Assembly: GCA_002355935.1 (NCBI GenBank)
Contig: AP017895.1
Location: 1,984,001-2,048,000 of the forward strand
Direction: 5' to 3'
From: Rothia aeria
Lineage (GTDB): Bacteria; Actinomycetota; Actinomycetes; Actinomycetales; Micrococcaceae
Length of the DNA stretch: 64,000 nt
A program made the translations under genes and the position numbers. This document shows positions 10,659 through 21,639 of the stretch, in pieces. A model generated the notes under the pieces. It searched no databases. It saw only the letters and a program-made list of their open reading frames with translations, and was not told the DNA's origin. Numbering within the stretch: position 1 is the stretch's first letter; every line of letters begins with the position of its first letter.

Positions 10659-13600
10659 CTACTCTGCTGGCCCCGAACCGAACGCCTCGGCAACGATCTG
10701 CGGGATATACGCCGGGTTCACCATATCCGGGTGGGTTCCGTCAACCCGCACCACACGCAAAGAACCCGCGTGGTTTTCCCACCCGTGAGCATCCAGATAC
10801 GGCTGATCCTCATGGGGCACCGAGAACATCGTCACCGCACCCGAAAAGTCCAGTTGCTGTGCCCCGCGCATGAGCGCAGCCGAGGCGCGCATCGACTCCA
10901 AGCACACGCCCAGCTTATCCTCCGGCAGGTGCCCCATCGCCGAACCAGCCTGCCGTAGCCGCCTCAAAGTACCGGGAAGATCCAGCACCTCACCGGGGGC
11001 AGCCTCCGGCAGGCCACCCATCCGCAGCAAGGCACGGAAGCTTTCCTGCTCATCCGGGGCGGGAACGCCCTGCCACTGCTCGGCGGGGTACGCATCCAGC
11101 AACACTGTGCGTTCCACGGCGATACCGGCGTCCTCCGCCAATGCGGCAACCTCTACAGCGGCCGTACCGCCCACCGACCAGCCCATGAGCTCAATACGCG
11201 CGGGTAGGTCAGCGTCCCGCAAGGTCTGGCGGATGCGCCCCAAATACTCCTGAGCAAGCTCACGTAACGTGCTGGGGAACTTTGCGTGCGGGTCAGAAAA
11301 CGCGGACGCCTGCACGGCGTACACCGGCTGGTTCGCGGGCAGATGCGCCAGGTACCCGGCGTAGCACCAGCCCAGCCCGCCCGCCGGGGCAGCACAAACA
11401 GCGGCGCGGGGGTATCGGGGGTCAGTTCTGTGTCGACGGCACGCAGCGGCAGCACAGGGGCAAATTCCAGCCCCGCATCCTGCTCCAATGCCCGGGTGAG
11501 ACCCTCAACCGTGGGATTCGCAAACAGGGCACCGATGCTCACAGACAATCCCAGCTGCTCGCCAATAGCGGCAATAACCTCAAGCGCCGCCAGCGAATGG
11601 CCCCGGCTGCGAAAAAATCTTCGGTGGTGCCGAACCGTTCCCGCCCCAGCACACGCGCGAAAATAGTGCACAATTGCTGCTCCAGCAGCCCGTGCGGGCC
11701 GCGCGCATCGGCAGCGGCCGTAGCGAACCTGAACTGAGCCAGCTGTTTACGATCCGCCTTACCGGAGGCGCTCACCGGCAGCGTCTCCATCGTGTGCCAG
11801 AGGGAAGGAACCATGTAGTCGGGCAGGTTCCGCTCGCAGGCTTGACGCGCGTCAGCAATAATCTCTTCACGCTGTTCCGTGCTGAGGGCGCCTACCTCAA
11901 GGAACGCTGCGAGCGCGGGCTCCCGCAGCCCTGTGTACAGCAGCGCCACCGCCCCGGTGACTGAGTGAAGCGAAGTGAGTACCGTCTCAATATCGCCAAG
12001 TTCGAGGCGCTGCCCGCGCAGTTTCACCTGGTTATCGGAGCGCCCGCGGTACACGATCACTCCGCGCGGCGGCTTATCGTCTGTGGCCCCCGGCAGTATC
12101 TCCCAGGCGGCAAGGTCACCGGTGCGGTACACCCTCATGCCGCTGGGGGCGTCCTGCCCGAATGCGGAGGCGGTGGCCTGCGGGTTATTCACATACCCCT
12201 GGGCTAGCTGCACACCTGAGAGGTACAGTTCGCCGGTAATGCCCGGCGGTACGGGCCGTCCCGCCCTATCTAGAATATGCGTTCCTGTGTTCCACACGGG
12301 CTCCCCGATGGGGATGATTTCCCGTTCTGGGTCTTCGGCGGTATCCCAGAACGTGACGTCAACCGCGGCCTCGGTGGGGCCGTACAGGTTCAACGGGTAC
12401 GCCCCAAGCACCCGGTGCGCGCCGAGCACCTGGTCTTTCTGCAGGGCTTCACCGGAGCAGACGAGGTAGCGTAAACGCCGTTCGGTTTCTTGGGGTCCGA
12501 ACCCGGCGCTTTTCAGAACACGCCGGGCGGTCGGTGACGTAATAAACGCGGCGAGCATGGTCGGCACGAAGTGCACGCACGTGATGTCCTGCTCGGCGGT
12601 CACGCGTGCTAAATATTCGGGGTCGCGGTGCCCTTCGGGGCGGCGATAACGACCGCTGCGCCTTCCTGAAGCGGCCAGTACAGTTCCCACACGTGCACAT
12701 CAAACGAGATGGGGTTTTGTGGAGTACCCGGTCACCGGGGGCGACCGGGATTTTGACTGCTGCCAGCGCAACCTATTGTCGATGGCGCGGTGGCTGACGG
12801 CCACGCCTTTGGGCCTGCCGGTTGAGCCTGAGGTGAAAAGAATATAGGCGGTGTCGTCAAGCTCCGTCTCGTGTCCGGGCAGAATAGCGGATGCTGGTGC
12901 GGCGTCCGCAGGGAGCGGGTGCTGCGCGGTCGGGGTGAGGGCGGTGAAGGGCAGCTGCGGCAGGTTCGTGAACCGTTCTGGGTTTTCCGGGGACAGTTCG
13001 GCGGGGGCGAGCAGGCCCAGCCCGGGGCCGTTGAGCAGGGCGGAGCATCCTGCGTCGGTGAGCATGTGACCAACCCGTTCTGCGGGCAGTTCGGGCAGGA
13101 TCGGCACGTAGATGGCCCCCGCATAGAGTGCCGCGTAAAGCGCAATATACTGCTCGATACCCCGGTTGAATCGTAGGCCGACGGCGGTTCCGGGGCGTAC
13201 CCCTGCTGCCACGAGGGAGGCAGCGAGCGCACGGGCGCGCGCATCAAGCTGCGCGTAGGTGAGGGTTAGGTTGAATTCGTGCGCGTGCGGGGATTCAGGG
13301 GTGAGGGTGTACCGTTCCCCCGGTGCGGTCGCGATGAGGGCGGGTTCGTTGGGGTGTGCGGCTACAGCGTCGGTGAACCGCTGCAGCAGGGTTTTGTATT
13401 CGATGTGGTGCCCGGTGCTGTTGAAAGCGTTAATGGTCTCCAGTTCTGCGGGTAGGGCTGTGGTGATCGTCTCAAGCGGCAGCTCGTTGGTGGCTGCTGT
13501 GGCCCAGTTCTCTAGCCAGGCGCCCATATGCCGCGCGTGTGCCTGCACCTGTTCCATGGTGTACAGGTTAGGGTTGGCGTCTAGCTCCAGGTAGATGGGG

Positions 13601-14908
13601 TTGCCGCGCCCTGGCATGCCGCGCAGGGTGACGGTCATGTCGGCGACCGGGCCCGCGCTCACATTGTGGATGCGCGCCACGGGCGCGGGGGCACCGGGCA
13701 GTTCGTCGGTGCCAGGTGTTGGTACGCCGAGGGTGAGCACCGCATCGAACGGGACAATATTAATCTGCGCCCCAAAGAGGCGGGAGTCGTTGCGTGCTGC
13801 GGCCCGTTCCAAGTCTTCTTGACGTGCCAGGGGGTGCTGGGTGTTGCGGGCGAATTGGTCTTTGACGGAGCTCAGGGCCGCTGCGATGGGCCCAAGGGAA
13901 GGCACCTGCACGGGCAGCACGTTCACGGCGGTGGTTCCGGTGTTTGCACTGGTTTTGCCGAGGGCTCGGGTTGGTTCGGGCAGGGTGGGGCCGAACATGC
14001 GGTTCATTTGGGGGATGCCGAACGCGGCCGTATCGTACCCGCCAATACGCCCCAGGTACGCGCCGATGGCTGCGGTTGCGGCGACCGGCCAGGACGCCCC
14101 ATATTTTTGGCCGCCGCCAGCATGTTCTGCTGTACCGTGCGCGGGATAGGCAGTGAGGCCCGTAACGCGCGGGGGCGGGCGCGGCGGTGCGCGCAGCTAG
14201 GGAGGTGTCGGGCTGTTCGAGCGCGGTGGCCCCTTCCCCGGCGGTCCAGTATTCGTAGTCGCTGGCGCGGGCGGGTTCAGCCGCGTTATCGGCGGCGATA
14301 AGTTCGGCCAGCGAGGCACGGCTGACGGGTGGAACCGGGTGCCCGCTGCTGAGCGCACGGTAGATACTGGCGATGCGGGAAAGCCCGTTGAATGCCGCGA
14401 ACCCGTCGGCCACTACGTGGTGGAAGCTGTGGTACACCCACAGCCTGTCGGCGTAGAAGGCGACACGGGAACGAACGGTAATACCGGCATCCGGGTTGAG
14501 GGGTTCGGCGATGAGGGATGACGCCCAGGCGCGCACCATGGCTGGTACCGGTTCGCTGTCCGGTTCTTCCTCATGAGGGTTCTCTGGTACGGGCAGCAGC
14601 TCAATGTTTTCCAGAAACTCAATGTTTTCCAGAAATTTGTCGAGACCCAGCACCTGCTGTTCGGCGCGTCCCGCGTGCAGGCGGGTGCGCACCCGGAACC
14701 CTTCGTTTTCCTCGTAGAGGTGCCGCAGGGCTTGCCGCAGCGTGTCACGGTTGGTGCCGACGGGGCATTCGAGCAGCTCTGCCGTGTTATAACAGGGGTT
14801 GGTGGGGTCAATTGCGGCGGCAAGGTAGATGCCGCGCGCGTTCACGCTCAACGGTAGCCAGGGCGTCGTATCCGGGGTGCTGGCGGGTGCAGGCTCGGTG
14901 GTGCTCAT
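10659..14908 (-). CDS. entF: EntF-like nonribosomal peptide synthetase (C-A-PCP-TE), multiple frameshifts
   Basis: Domain order: condensation (HHVVADGFAAF, the HHxxxDG motif), adenylation (YILFTSGSTGRPKG, NLYGPTEAAVDV, YRTGDL, KLRGQRLELGDIE, SASGKADRKQL), carrier protein (DFFAAGGHSLAALE after repair), and thioesterase (GWSVGG nucleophile, LLDAYP, catalytic DGTHPDMVNP). About 1,416 residues fit EntF-type synthetases. After joining frames, the A4 segment FDVHVWELYWPLQEG, VHFVPTMLAAFI, CSGEAL and NLYGPTEAAVD give a pocket reading close to DVWHxSLVDK, the serine code of EntF. About seven single-base breaks occur (near 14165, 14098, 12750-12670, 11612, 11385), most in C/G runs. With EntE and the carrier protein upstream, it should assemble DHB-Ser units and release a trilactone. 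Clustered breaks in one gene could also mean a true pseudogene. Confidence 0.85.
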
Positions 14909-14966
14909 GGCGGACTGGCCTTTCGTGCAGCAGAACTACATGTGGTTTTATATTGCTTGTGGTGTA

Positions 14967-15194
14967 TTAGGCGATGCGGCTGGTAAGGAATTCAACAGTG
15001 GGGTTTTCCACCAGTTCGGTAAATTCCACAGCAATCCCCTCAGCGGCGAGATCATCGAGCAGGGCGAAGGCCCCCATGGAATCAAACCCGAGCGAGAACA
15101 GGTCGGTGGTGGGCTCGGCGAACGCGGTGTTCAGCGAGTCTTCTTCACGAATGTACTTGGCCAGTAGCGGGCGCAGGGTTGCTTCAGCGCTCAT
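14967..15194 (-). CDS. Stand-alone aryl carrier protein
   Basis: This is a 75-residue phosphopantetheine carrier domain with LFSLGFDSMGAFALLDDL; the Ser of the FDS triplet would carry the arm. In E. coli the equivalent domain is fused to isochorismatase in EntB; here it is free. AAGGAG precedes the ATG at good spacing. It lies 58 bp before the EntF-like gene and about 190 bp after the EntE-like gene, so it should receive activated DHB from EntE and present it to the EntF condensation domain. It is the only intact biosynthetic gene of the cluster. Confidence 0.85.
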   Translation of the reverse strand: MSAEATLRPLLAKYIREEDSLNTAFAEPTTDLFSLGFDSMGAFALLDDLAAEGIAVEFTELVENPTVEFLTSRIA

Positions 15195-15380
15195 GGCGTA
15201 ACTCCTTAAATAGTGTTTATCTGATGCGTTTCTATACGGTTTTAGGTGCGGCGTCAAGGGTACAAGCCTGCCGCCACCTGGCGGGAGGGGAGGCATAGGG
15301 CGCATGATGACCCGCCCCCCATGCCAGCAGCCGCTCCTGTGCTCACGGCGGTGCCCCCGCCCGGGAACACCAACACACAA

Positions 15381-17089
15381 CTATTCTGTGAGCATCTCTA
15401 CCAGACGGGCACGCAGCTCACGGCGGGAAATTTTACCCACATTCGTGGTGGGCAGCTCTTTGAGCACCTCCACCCGCTCCGGGATTTTAAAGGCGGCCAG
15501 CTTCTTCTGCGTAAAATACTCGTGCATCGTACGGCGCGGGTTCTGCCCCAGCGATGCGCCTTCCTGGGGTACAAGCACCAGGCAGACACGCTCCCCACCG
15601 CCTCATCCGGCAGCCCCAAAGCCACGGCGTCCAGCACATCGGGGTGGGCTAAGGCGAGCGCCTCAATCTCATCTACCGCAATTTTTTCGCCGTTACGGTT
15701 AATCTGGTCTTTTGCGCGGCCCACTACCTCAAGGTACTTCCCGTCCACCAGGCGCACCAGGTCGCCGGTGCGGTAGTAGCCTTCATCAGTAAAACTGTAG
15801 GTGTTGGCGTTTTCTTCCCTGTAGTAGCCGCGGATCGTGTACGGCCCGCGGGTCAGCAGGTGCCCAGCCTCACCGGGTGCAACGGGCTGGTCGTTATCAT
15901 CAACAATCAGAATTTCGTCATCGTCGCTAATGGGCCGCCCCTGCGTATGTAACCGGATGCGCGGACTATCCCCGGCACGGGTGTAGTTCACCAGCCCCTC
16001 AGCCATGCCGAAAACCTGCTGCACCTGCACACCAAGCACAGATTCGATCTTGCCCGCTACCGTGGCGGCAAGCTTAGCGCCGCCCACCTGAAGAACGCTC
16101 AGCGACGGCAGCTGCACACCACGTTTCTCGGCCGATGCCACCCACGCCTGCGCGAGCGGAGGCACCAAAGCGGTAAACGTAACCCCCTCATTCTCAATGA
16201 GCGCGAACGCAGTCTGCGGGCTGGGGTCTGCGGCAAACACCATTTTCGCCTGAACACACATCGCCCCCAGAATACCGGGTGAACTCATGGTGAAGTTATG
16301 CGCCGCCGGAAGCGCCACCAGCATGGTGGTGTTGCAGGTGAGGTTGCAAATATCCGCCGAACCGCGCACCGAATACAGGTAGGCGGCGTGAGTACGCGGA
16401 ATCAGCTTCGACACCCCGGTGGTGCCGCCGGAAAGCTGTAAAAACGCCACCTGCTCGCTTGCACGCGGACTATCAGTATTTTGGATAACCGCCGGGACGA
16501 ACGGCTCGGCGAGCTGCTCGTCGCTAAGCGGCACCAACGGCTCAGCCGCATCAATACCCACGGGCGGTTTCAGCCCTTCAGCCTGCAGCTGTTCGGACAC
16601 GTCCTGGTGCAGCGCAGTAAAATCTGTGCCCGGGGTGCGGGACGAATACACGTGCGCGGCCGCATCCGCACGGGCCGCAAAATGCGTCAGCTCACTGGTG
16701 CGGTGCTGCGGCAAACAAAATACCGGCAGTGCCCCAGCCCAGAAAATACCCATCAGGTAGATGAGATACTCGGCAGTATTGCCCAGCTGCAGCAGCACAC
16801 GGTCGCCCGGCTGCACCCCGGCGGCGGCGATACGTGCCGCAGCGGCGCGGCCGGCAGCCTCCAGCTCAGCGTACGAGTAACGAACCTGCTGCGGCTTACC
16901 GTCCTGCAGGTGCGCGTGAGAAAGCGCCACCAGGGCCGGGAAATGCGGTTTAGCCCGGCACGCATCCAGCAAAAACTCGGGGATGGTCTGATCAATCCAG
17001 TACCCGGCCTGGCGGTATCGGGCGGCGAACTCCTCAGGGATCAGCGGGGTTACCCCCAGATCGCTACGTTCTAGAGTCTGCTTGGTCAT
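15381..17089 (-). CDS. entE: 2,3-dihydroxybenzoate-AMP ligase (EntE-like), one frameshift
   Basis: The enzyme activates an aryl acid as its adenylate and loads it on the aryl carrier protein. The ATP motif is LQLSGGTTGVSKLIPRTH; LPAAHNFTMSSPG contains the His-Asn pair that in DHB-specific ligases faces the catechol; QVFGMAEGLVNYTR, YYRTGDLVR and LPTTNVGKISRREL complete the set. The frame breaks near 15593. Adding a G to GGGG-type sequence restores AVGERVCLVLVPQEGASLGQ and the end at 15381, giving about 569 residues versus about 540 in the family. AAGGAGA precedes the ATG. It follows the esterase gene by 26 bp. Confidence 0.9.
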
Positions 17090-17115
17090 CTGTGATACGT
17101 TCTCCTTGGTCGAGG

Positions 17116-18416
17116 CTACTTCGCCGTTAAAATACGCTCCAAAGCGGGCACAATCGCCCCGCGCCAGCAGGCATAATCATGCCCGCCGTTGAACACCGTG
17201 TAGTTCAGGTGCATGTCCACACCTTTTAGCTCCTGCACCAGCCGCTGATGCGGGGGCACCAGCACCCACTCCTGCTCCCCCACCTCAACCTCAAGATGCA
17301 AATGGCGCAGACGGTGCAGCTCATCGGCTGAACGCAGCTGCTCCAGCCGGTCGAAAACCTGCGGCTGCCACAGCGACGCGGACTGCGCGATTGCCGCCCC
17401 GAACGCCTCCGGCCTGGAAATAACCGCCAGCAGAGAGGACAACCCGCCCAATGACTGCCCATTAATAATAATGTTCTCGGCAGGGGTGCGAATATTGTGG
17501 AATTTGGCCAGGTGCGGCAGCGCCTCATCCACAATATAGTCGGCGATTGGGTGCTCGCCGTTTAGTTCCTGCCAGCGGCGCTCACGGCCGCCGGAATGCA
17601 GGAAAAACACGTGGAACGGCGGGATACGACCGGCACGGTACGCGCGGTTAAGCGTGTGCTCCATACCGTGGTTAAACCACACTTCACCGTCGAACAGGAT
17701 GAACAGGGGGTCCTCCGGGGCCGGGTTGCCGACTTTACCCACCACATACATGTGCCCGTCAGGGGTTTTGAGCCAGCGCGGGGCTGGCAGCGTATCAAGC
17801 TCCTGCTGGCTCAGCAGAAACTCGTGTACCGGGGCGTCTTTCAGCTCCACCACGCCCATGCACCGGCCGATACGGTTACACACGGTTTTAGGGTTGAACG
17901 GGTCACCCTCGCCAGCGTCAAGAGCGGCCCGCAGCATGACCTGGTCGCTCTCGCTCAGCCACACCGGGCGTTCCCCCGGTAGTGCAGGCACGAAACTATA
18001 TGAGGCGCGCCAGTTAGTGGCCATCTGAAAGCTCAGCTGCCACCAATCTGTGCCTTCGATACGTTCCATGAGCGAAAGCGGCAGGTTTTTCTCATCAGTC
18101 AGACGGTTCACGAAAATAAGCACCTGCTGCGCCTCAGCGTGCCGGTACAGGAACGTGACGATGCGCTCGCCCTCATTCACGGTACCGTCCGGGTTATGCA
18201 CCTGCTCAATGAGGGGGTTCCTTCCCCAACGACCTCCAGGATGCGCGCATTGAGCTCGGCAGCGTTGATGGCTTGGTCAATGAGTGTGCTGATGAGAGGG
18301 CTGCTGACGCGGGGGGCGGGTGTGGGGCGCGGAGTTTTCGGCGGCACCGGTCGATCCATGATCGACGGTTTCATGGTCTGAACTGTGTCACACGGCGGGT
18401 TGTCTAGGTTACCCAT
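17116..18416 (-). CDS. fes: Fes-like ferric siderophore esterase, one frameshift
   Basis: This alpha/beta-hydrolase of the enterochelin esterase family would cleave the trilactone of ferric enterobactin in the cytosol to release iron. The N-terminal esterase domain shows WWQLSFQMATNWRASYSFVP. The catalytic part shows IIINGQSLGGLSSLLA (GxSxG nucleophile elbow) and NGGHDYACWRGAI (catalytic His), with no signal peptide. The first 70 residues lie in another frame; one G restored near 18218 gives EVVGEGNPLIEQVHNPDG. The ATG at 18416 follows AGGAGG. The gene starts 12 bp after fepC ends, so import and hydrolysis are co-transcribed. Confidence 0.88.
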
Positions 18417-18428
18417 GAGGGAGCCTCC

Positions 18429-19280
18429 TCAGTTACCTTCGCGGGCGGCGGCAATGGCGTCTGCCGCAATCGAGATGTTCTGCTGCTCAGTGGGGATCAC
18501 GAGAGGGGTGCCCGTGCAAGGGTCATCAATGATAACGGCCTCCAAATCAAAAACCTCCCGGATCAGCCCAGATGTGACAATTTTCTTAGGATTACCTTGC
18601 GCAATGATTTGCCCACGCTTCATTAATACCACATGTGTGGCATAACGGAAGGCAAGGTTAAGATCATGAAGCACCACCGCCACTGTGCGGCCTTGCCTGT
18701 GCAGCTTTTTCGTGAGGTTAAGCACCTCAATCTGGTGGGTAATATCAAGGTAGGTGGTCGGCTCATCCAGCAGGATCAGCGGGGTCTGCTGCGCCAACGT
18801 CATGGCGATCCACACACGCTGCCGCTGCCCACCCGAAAGCGCCTCAATGGGCCGTTCAGACAGCTCCAGCACATTCGCCGCCTCCATCGCCTCAATACAG
18901 GCTGCCTCATCTTGAGCAGACCAGGAGCGTAAAAGCGACTGGTGCGGGTAGCGTCCGCGCGCCACTACATCCGCCACGGTAACCCCTGACGGGGCTTCCG
19001 GGGTCTGCGGCAGCATTGAGAGGATCCGCGCAATAGCACGCGATTTCAGCCCTGAGAGAGGCTGCCCGTCAAGATGCACCTGCCCACCTTTAAACGGGAT
19101 AACACGTGAGAGGGTTTTGAGCAGGGTGGATTTGCCGCAGGCATTCGGGCCGAGGATAACAGTCAGTTCCCCCTCAAGCACACTGAAATCAACGCCGTCG
19201 AGCACTTTATGCTCGCCGTAGCCCACCACTAAGCCGGATCCCTGCAAACGGGCGGTGCTGTTCATAGTCTGTGCGCTCAC
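18429..19280 (-). CDS. fepC: Ferric siderophore ABC transporter ATP-binding protein
   Basis: This is the ATPase that powers FepDG-type siderophore import. Walker A is GPNACGKSTLLKTL, the Q-loop lies at MLPQTPEAP, the signature is LSGGQRQRVWIAMTLAQ, Walker B is LILLDEPTTYLD, and the switch His sits in VVLHDLNLAFRYA. This pattern is that of the FecE/FepC/FhuC family. The reading frame is intact at 283 residues. The GTG start at 19280 overlaps the fepG stop codon by one base (TAGTG), so translation is coupled. An ATG at 19265 is an alternative start. Confidence 0.93.
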   Translation of the reverse strand: MSAQTMNSTARLQGSGLVVGYGEHKVLDGVDFSVLEGELTVILGPNACGKSTLLKTLSRVIPFKGGQVHLDGQPLSGLKSRAIARILSMLPQTPEAPSGVTVADVVARGRYPHQSLLRSWSAQDEAACIEAMEAANVLELSERPIEALSGGQRQRVWIAMTLAQQTPLILLDEPTTYLDITHQIEVLNLTKKLHRQGRTVAVVLHDLNLAFRYATHVVLMKRGQIIAQGNPKKIVTSGLIREVFDLEAVIIDDPCTGTPLVIPTEQQNISIAADAIAAAREGN

Positions 19281-20389
19281 TAGCTCTTTTTCCTCTCAAG
19301 ATAAATCAAGTACATCAGGTACAGCCCACCGATAGCGCCGGTGACCACACCCACCTGCATACCGCCTGGGATGGCGTACCGCCCAATCAGGTCCGAGCCA
19401 AACACCAGCAGCGCCCCCATGAGCGCAGAACTGGTGAACCCCACCCCGGTTGTTTTGGTGAGGGTCTTGGCAATATGCGGGGCGGCCAGCGCCACGAACG
19501 CGACCGGGCCGGTGGTGGCGGTCGCCAAAGAAACCAGCAGCACACCAATAAACAGGGCTGCCACACGGTAACGGTTCACGCTCACCCCAAGACCGGCAGC
19601 CACATTATCCCCAAACCGGATGGCACCCAGCGGGCGCGTCACAAGCAGCAAAGCTGGCACCACAAGCGCCATTGCGATCATGAGAGCAAAGCTGCGTTCC
19701 CACACAATATCGTTAAGAGAACCGGCCAGCCACGAGGCGGCGGTCTGCGCTTGGGTGAGGGAGGCACGCACCACCAGCAAAGAATTGAGGGCAGCCAGGG
19801 TGGAGCCCACCCCAATACCCACCAGCACCAGCCGGAAACCGCGCAGCCCCGTATGCCGGGTCATGAGCCACACCAGCAGGGAGGTCGCTAAACCACCGAT
19901 GACGGCTCCGGCGGCAACCTCAACAGGGCCGGAGTTAAAAACAATAATTTGAAGAAGCGCACCCGTGGCGGCACCATTGGTGAAACCGATAATATCGGGC
20001 GAGCCGAGAGTATTACCGGAAATCACCTGAAAAATAGCGCCCGATAGACCCAGTGCGGCACCCACCAGCAGCGCCGCAACAATACGCGCAGCCCGCAGGG
20101 GGACGAAAATGCGGGACGACCGGGTTCCGCCCCCTAAGAGCGTGTCAATCACCTGGAAGGCGCTGTATTCACGATCACCCTGCATGAGTGCCCAAATACT
20201 CAGGCAGAAAATCACAGCAACAAGCACAGAGTTCAGAATCACCACACGCCACGGGATTTGCGCAGCAATAGGCCCACGCAGGGTTACCACAGCTTTCCCG
20301 CCGAGGCTGCGGCTGCGGTTGCGGCGTTTTGTTGGGGCCTGCTGCGAATCAGCGGATTTCACAATATTGATAGTGGGCGGGGTGGCCAT
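19280..20389 (-). CDS. fepG: Ferric siderophore ABC transporter permease
   Basis: This is a FecCD-family inner permease of 369 residues. It has a basic cytosolic N-terminus of about 45 residues, then many hydrophobic helices. Family segments include LRAARIVAALLVGAALGLSG, NTLGSPDIIGF and FVALAAPHIAK. The frame is intact. The ATG overlaps the end of fepD by one base (TAATG), and it is followed by fepC with the same kind of overlap, so D, G and C form one translationally coupled unit. FepD and FepG should form the heterodimeric channel. Confidence 0.9.
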   Translation of the reverse strand: MATPPTINIVKSADSQQAPTKRRNRSRSLGGKAVVTLRGPIAAQIPWRVVILNSVLVAVIFCLSIWALMQGDREYSAFQVIDTLLGGGTRSSRIFVPLRAARIVAALLVGAALGLSGAIFQVISGNTLGSPDIIGFTNGAATGALLQIIVFNSGPVEVAAGAVIGGLATSLLVWLMTRHTGLRGFRLVLVGIGVGSTLAALNSLLVVRASLTQAQTAASWLAGSLNDIVWERSFALMIAMALVVPALLLVTRPLGAIRFGDNVAAGLGVSVNRYRVAALFIGVLLVSLATATTGPVAFVALAAPHIAKTLTKTTGVGFTSSALMGALLVFGSDLIGRYAIPGGMQVGVVTGAIGGLYLMYLIYLERKKS

Positions 20390-21441
20390 TAGAGCGCCTC
20401 CACCTTCCGCCGGGTCATGAGGAACAGGAACACCGGTGCACCCGCGAGGGTAGCCACAATCCCCACCTGGGTTTCGTGTTCATGCTGAAGAACGCGGGCA
20501 AGCACATCAGTGCCCAAAAGCCACACCGGCCCCAGAAGTGCTGAACCTATATTCACCCAGCGCACGTCGTTTCCGAGCAGGGCGCGCACCACGAACGGCA
20601 CCGCCAAGCCCACGAACGAGATGGGCCCGATGGCGGCCGTTGCGGCACCGGCGAGAACCGTCACCGCCAGCAGGGTCAGGTTCTGGGTGGTCTGTACACT
20701 CACCCCCAGAGAAATGGCAGCGTCCTCCCCCATGCTCAGGGCGTTAATAGCCGGGGCTACGAAAAACGCCAGCAGCACACCGGCGGCGATCACCGGGCCG
20801 ATTGCTGCAGCGATTGCCACCCCACGCCCTTCCAGGGAGCCGGCCACCCACAGGCGGAACTCGTTGTAGGCGTCCTGGTTAATGAGAATAAGGCCCTGGG
20901 TGAAAGAGCCCAAAGCTGCAGAGATTGCCACACCGGCGAGGGCGAGTTTGACGATGGAGCCGTCTTTACCGCGCCCTAAAACATACACTGCTGCTGCCGC
21001 AATAGCAGCACCGATAACAGCGACTACCATATACTGCCAGATGCCCATCACGCCACCGATGAACACCGAAAGAACCACCGCCACCGCAGCGCCCGCATTG
21101 ACACCCATGAGGCCGGGTTCGGCCAGCGGGTTACGGGTGAGAGACTGCATGAGCGAGCCTGCCACCGCTAGCGCCGCGCCGCAGGTGATCCCCACAATAG
21201 TGCGGGGAATACGCTGCTCAAAAACGATAATACTGGTCTGGGGTGATGCCGTGCCGTTGAAGGCGTCAAGAACCGCTTGAAGGGAGATAGAGTTGTTGGA
21301 ACCGAAAAGGAGCGAGGCGATAATGCTCGCCCCCAGCAGAGCCGCGAAGACGATGAGCCAGGTGATCCGTTGAGCGGTTTTAGCACCGTGGCCGCTGAGC
21401 GCGGTTGTTGGGACTTCGGCTCGCTGAGTGGTAGTGCTCAA
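20389..21441 (-). CDS. fepD: Ferric siderophore ABC transporter permease
   Basis: This is the second FecCD-family permease, 350 residues with about nine or ten hydrophobic helices. Visible family signatures are QRIPRTIVGITCGAALAVAGSLMQSLTRNPLAEPGLMGVNAGA and FVGLAVPFVVRALLGNDVR. The NPLAEPGLMGV segment is the region that contacts the ATPase in this family. The frame is intact and the ATG starts the permease-ATPase unit. Roughly 200 bp separate it from the surface-protein gene upstream, and a hairpin lies in that gap, so a promoter of its own is possible. Confidence 0.9.
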   Translation of the reverse strand: MSTTTQRAEVPTTALSGHGAKTAQRITWLIVFAALLGASIIASLLFGSNNSISLQAVLDAFNGTASPQTSIIVFEQRIPRTIVGITCGAALAVAGSLMQSLTRNPLAEPGLMGVNAGAAVAVVLSVFIGGVMGIWQYMVVAVIGAAIAAAAVYVLGRGKDGSIVKLALAGVAISAALGSFTQGLILINQDAYNEFRLWVAGSLEGRGVAIAAAIGPVIAAGVLLAFFVAPAINALSMGEDAAISLGVSVQTTQNLTLLAVTVLAGAATAAIGPISFVGLAVPFVVRALLGNDVRWVNIGSALLGPVWLLGTDVLARVLQHEHETQVGIVATLAGAPVFLFLMTRRKVEAL

Positions 21442-21580
21442 CGAGACTCCTTGGGAATAGTATTGGTGTGGCTTGTGATGAGTAAAACCTGCAGCACCCG
21501 AAAATGGTTCTCACACCGCCCTTTGAGTGGCGTATGCAGTGTACGTTTCGGGCGTTGTTCGCAGGTCTTGTGAGATGAGC

Positions 21581-21626
21581 GCACGCGCCGCAGGGCTGGT
21601 ATACCGGGGTGCCGTGCGGCGCGTGC
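21581..21626 (-). terminator. Hairpin after the Gly/Asn-rich surface protein gene
   Basis: An 11-bp stem GCACGCGCCGC/GCGGCGCGTGC encloses about 24 nt. It lies 14 bp downstream of the minus-strand surface protein gene and upstream of fepD. It could end the upstream transcript or reduce read-through into fepD; no long T-run is seen. Confidence 0.5.
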
Positions 21627-21639
21627 GTGTCTTGAGGGG

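Noticed and set aside
10659-14908. NRPS as a true pseudogene
   Set aside because: The many breaks are single-base losses in homopolymers like those in essential genes of the same window, and all catalytic motifs survive; sequence error explains it better.
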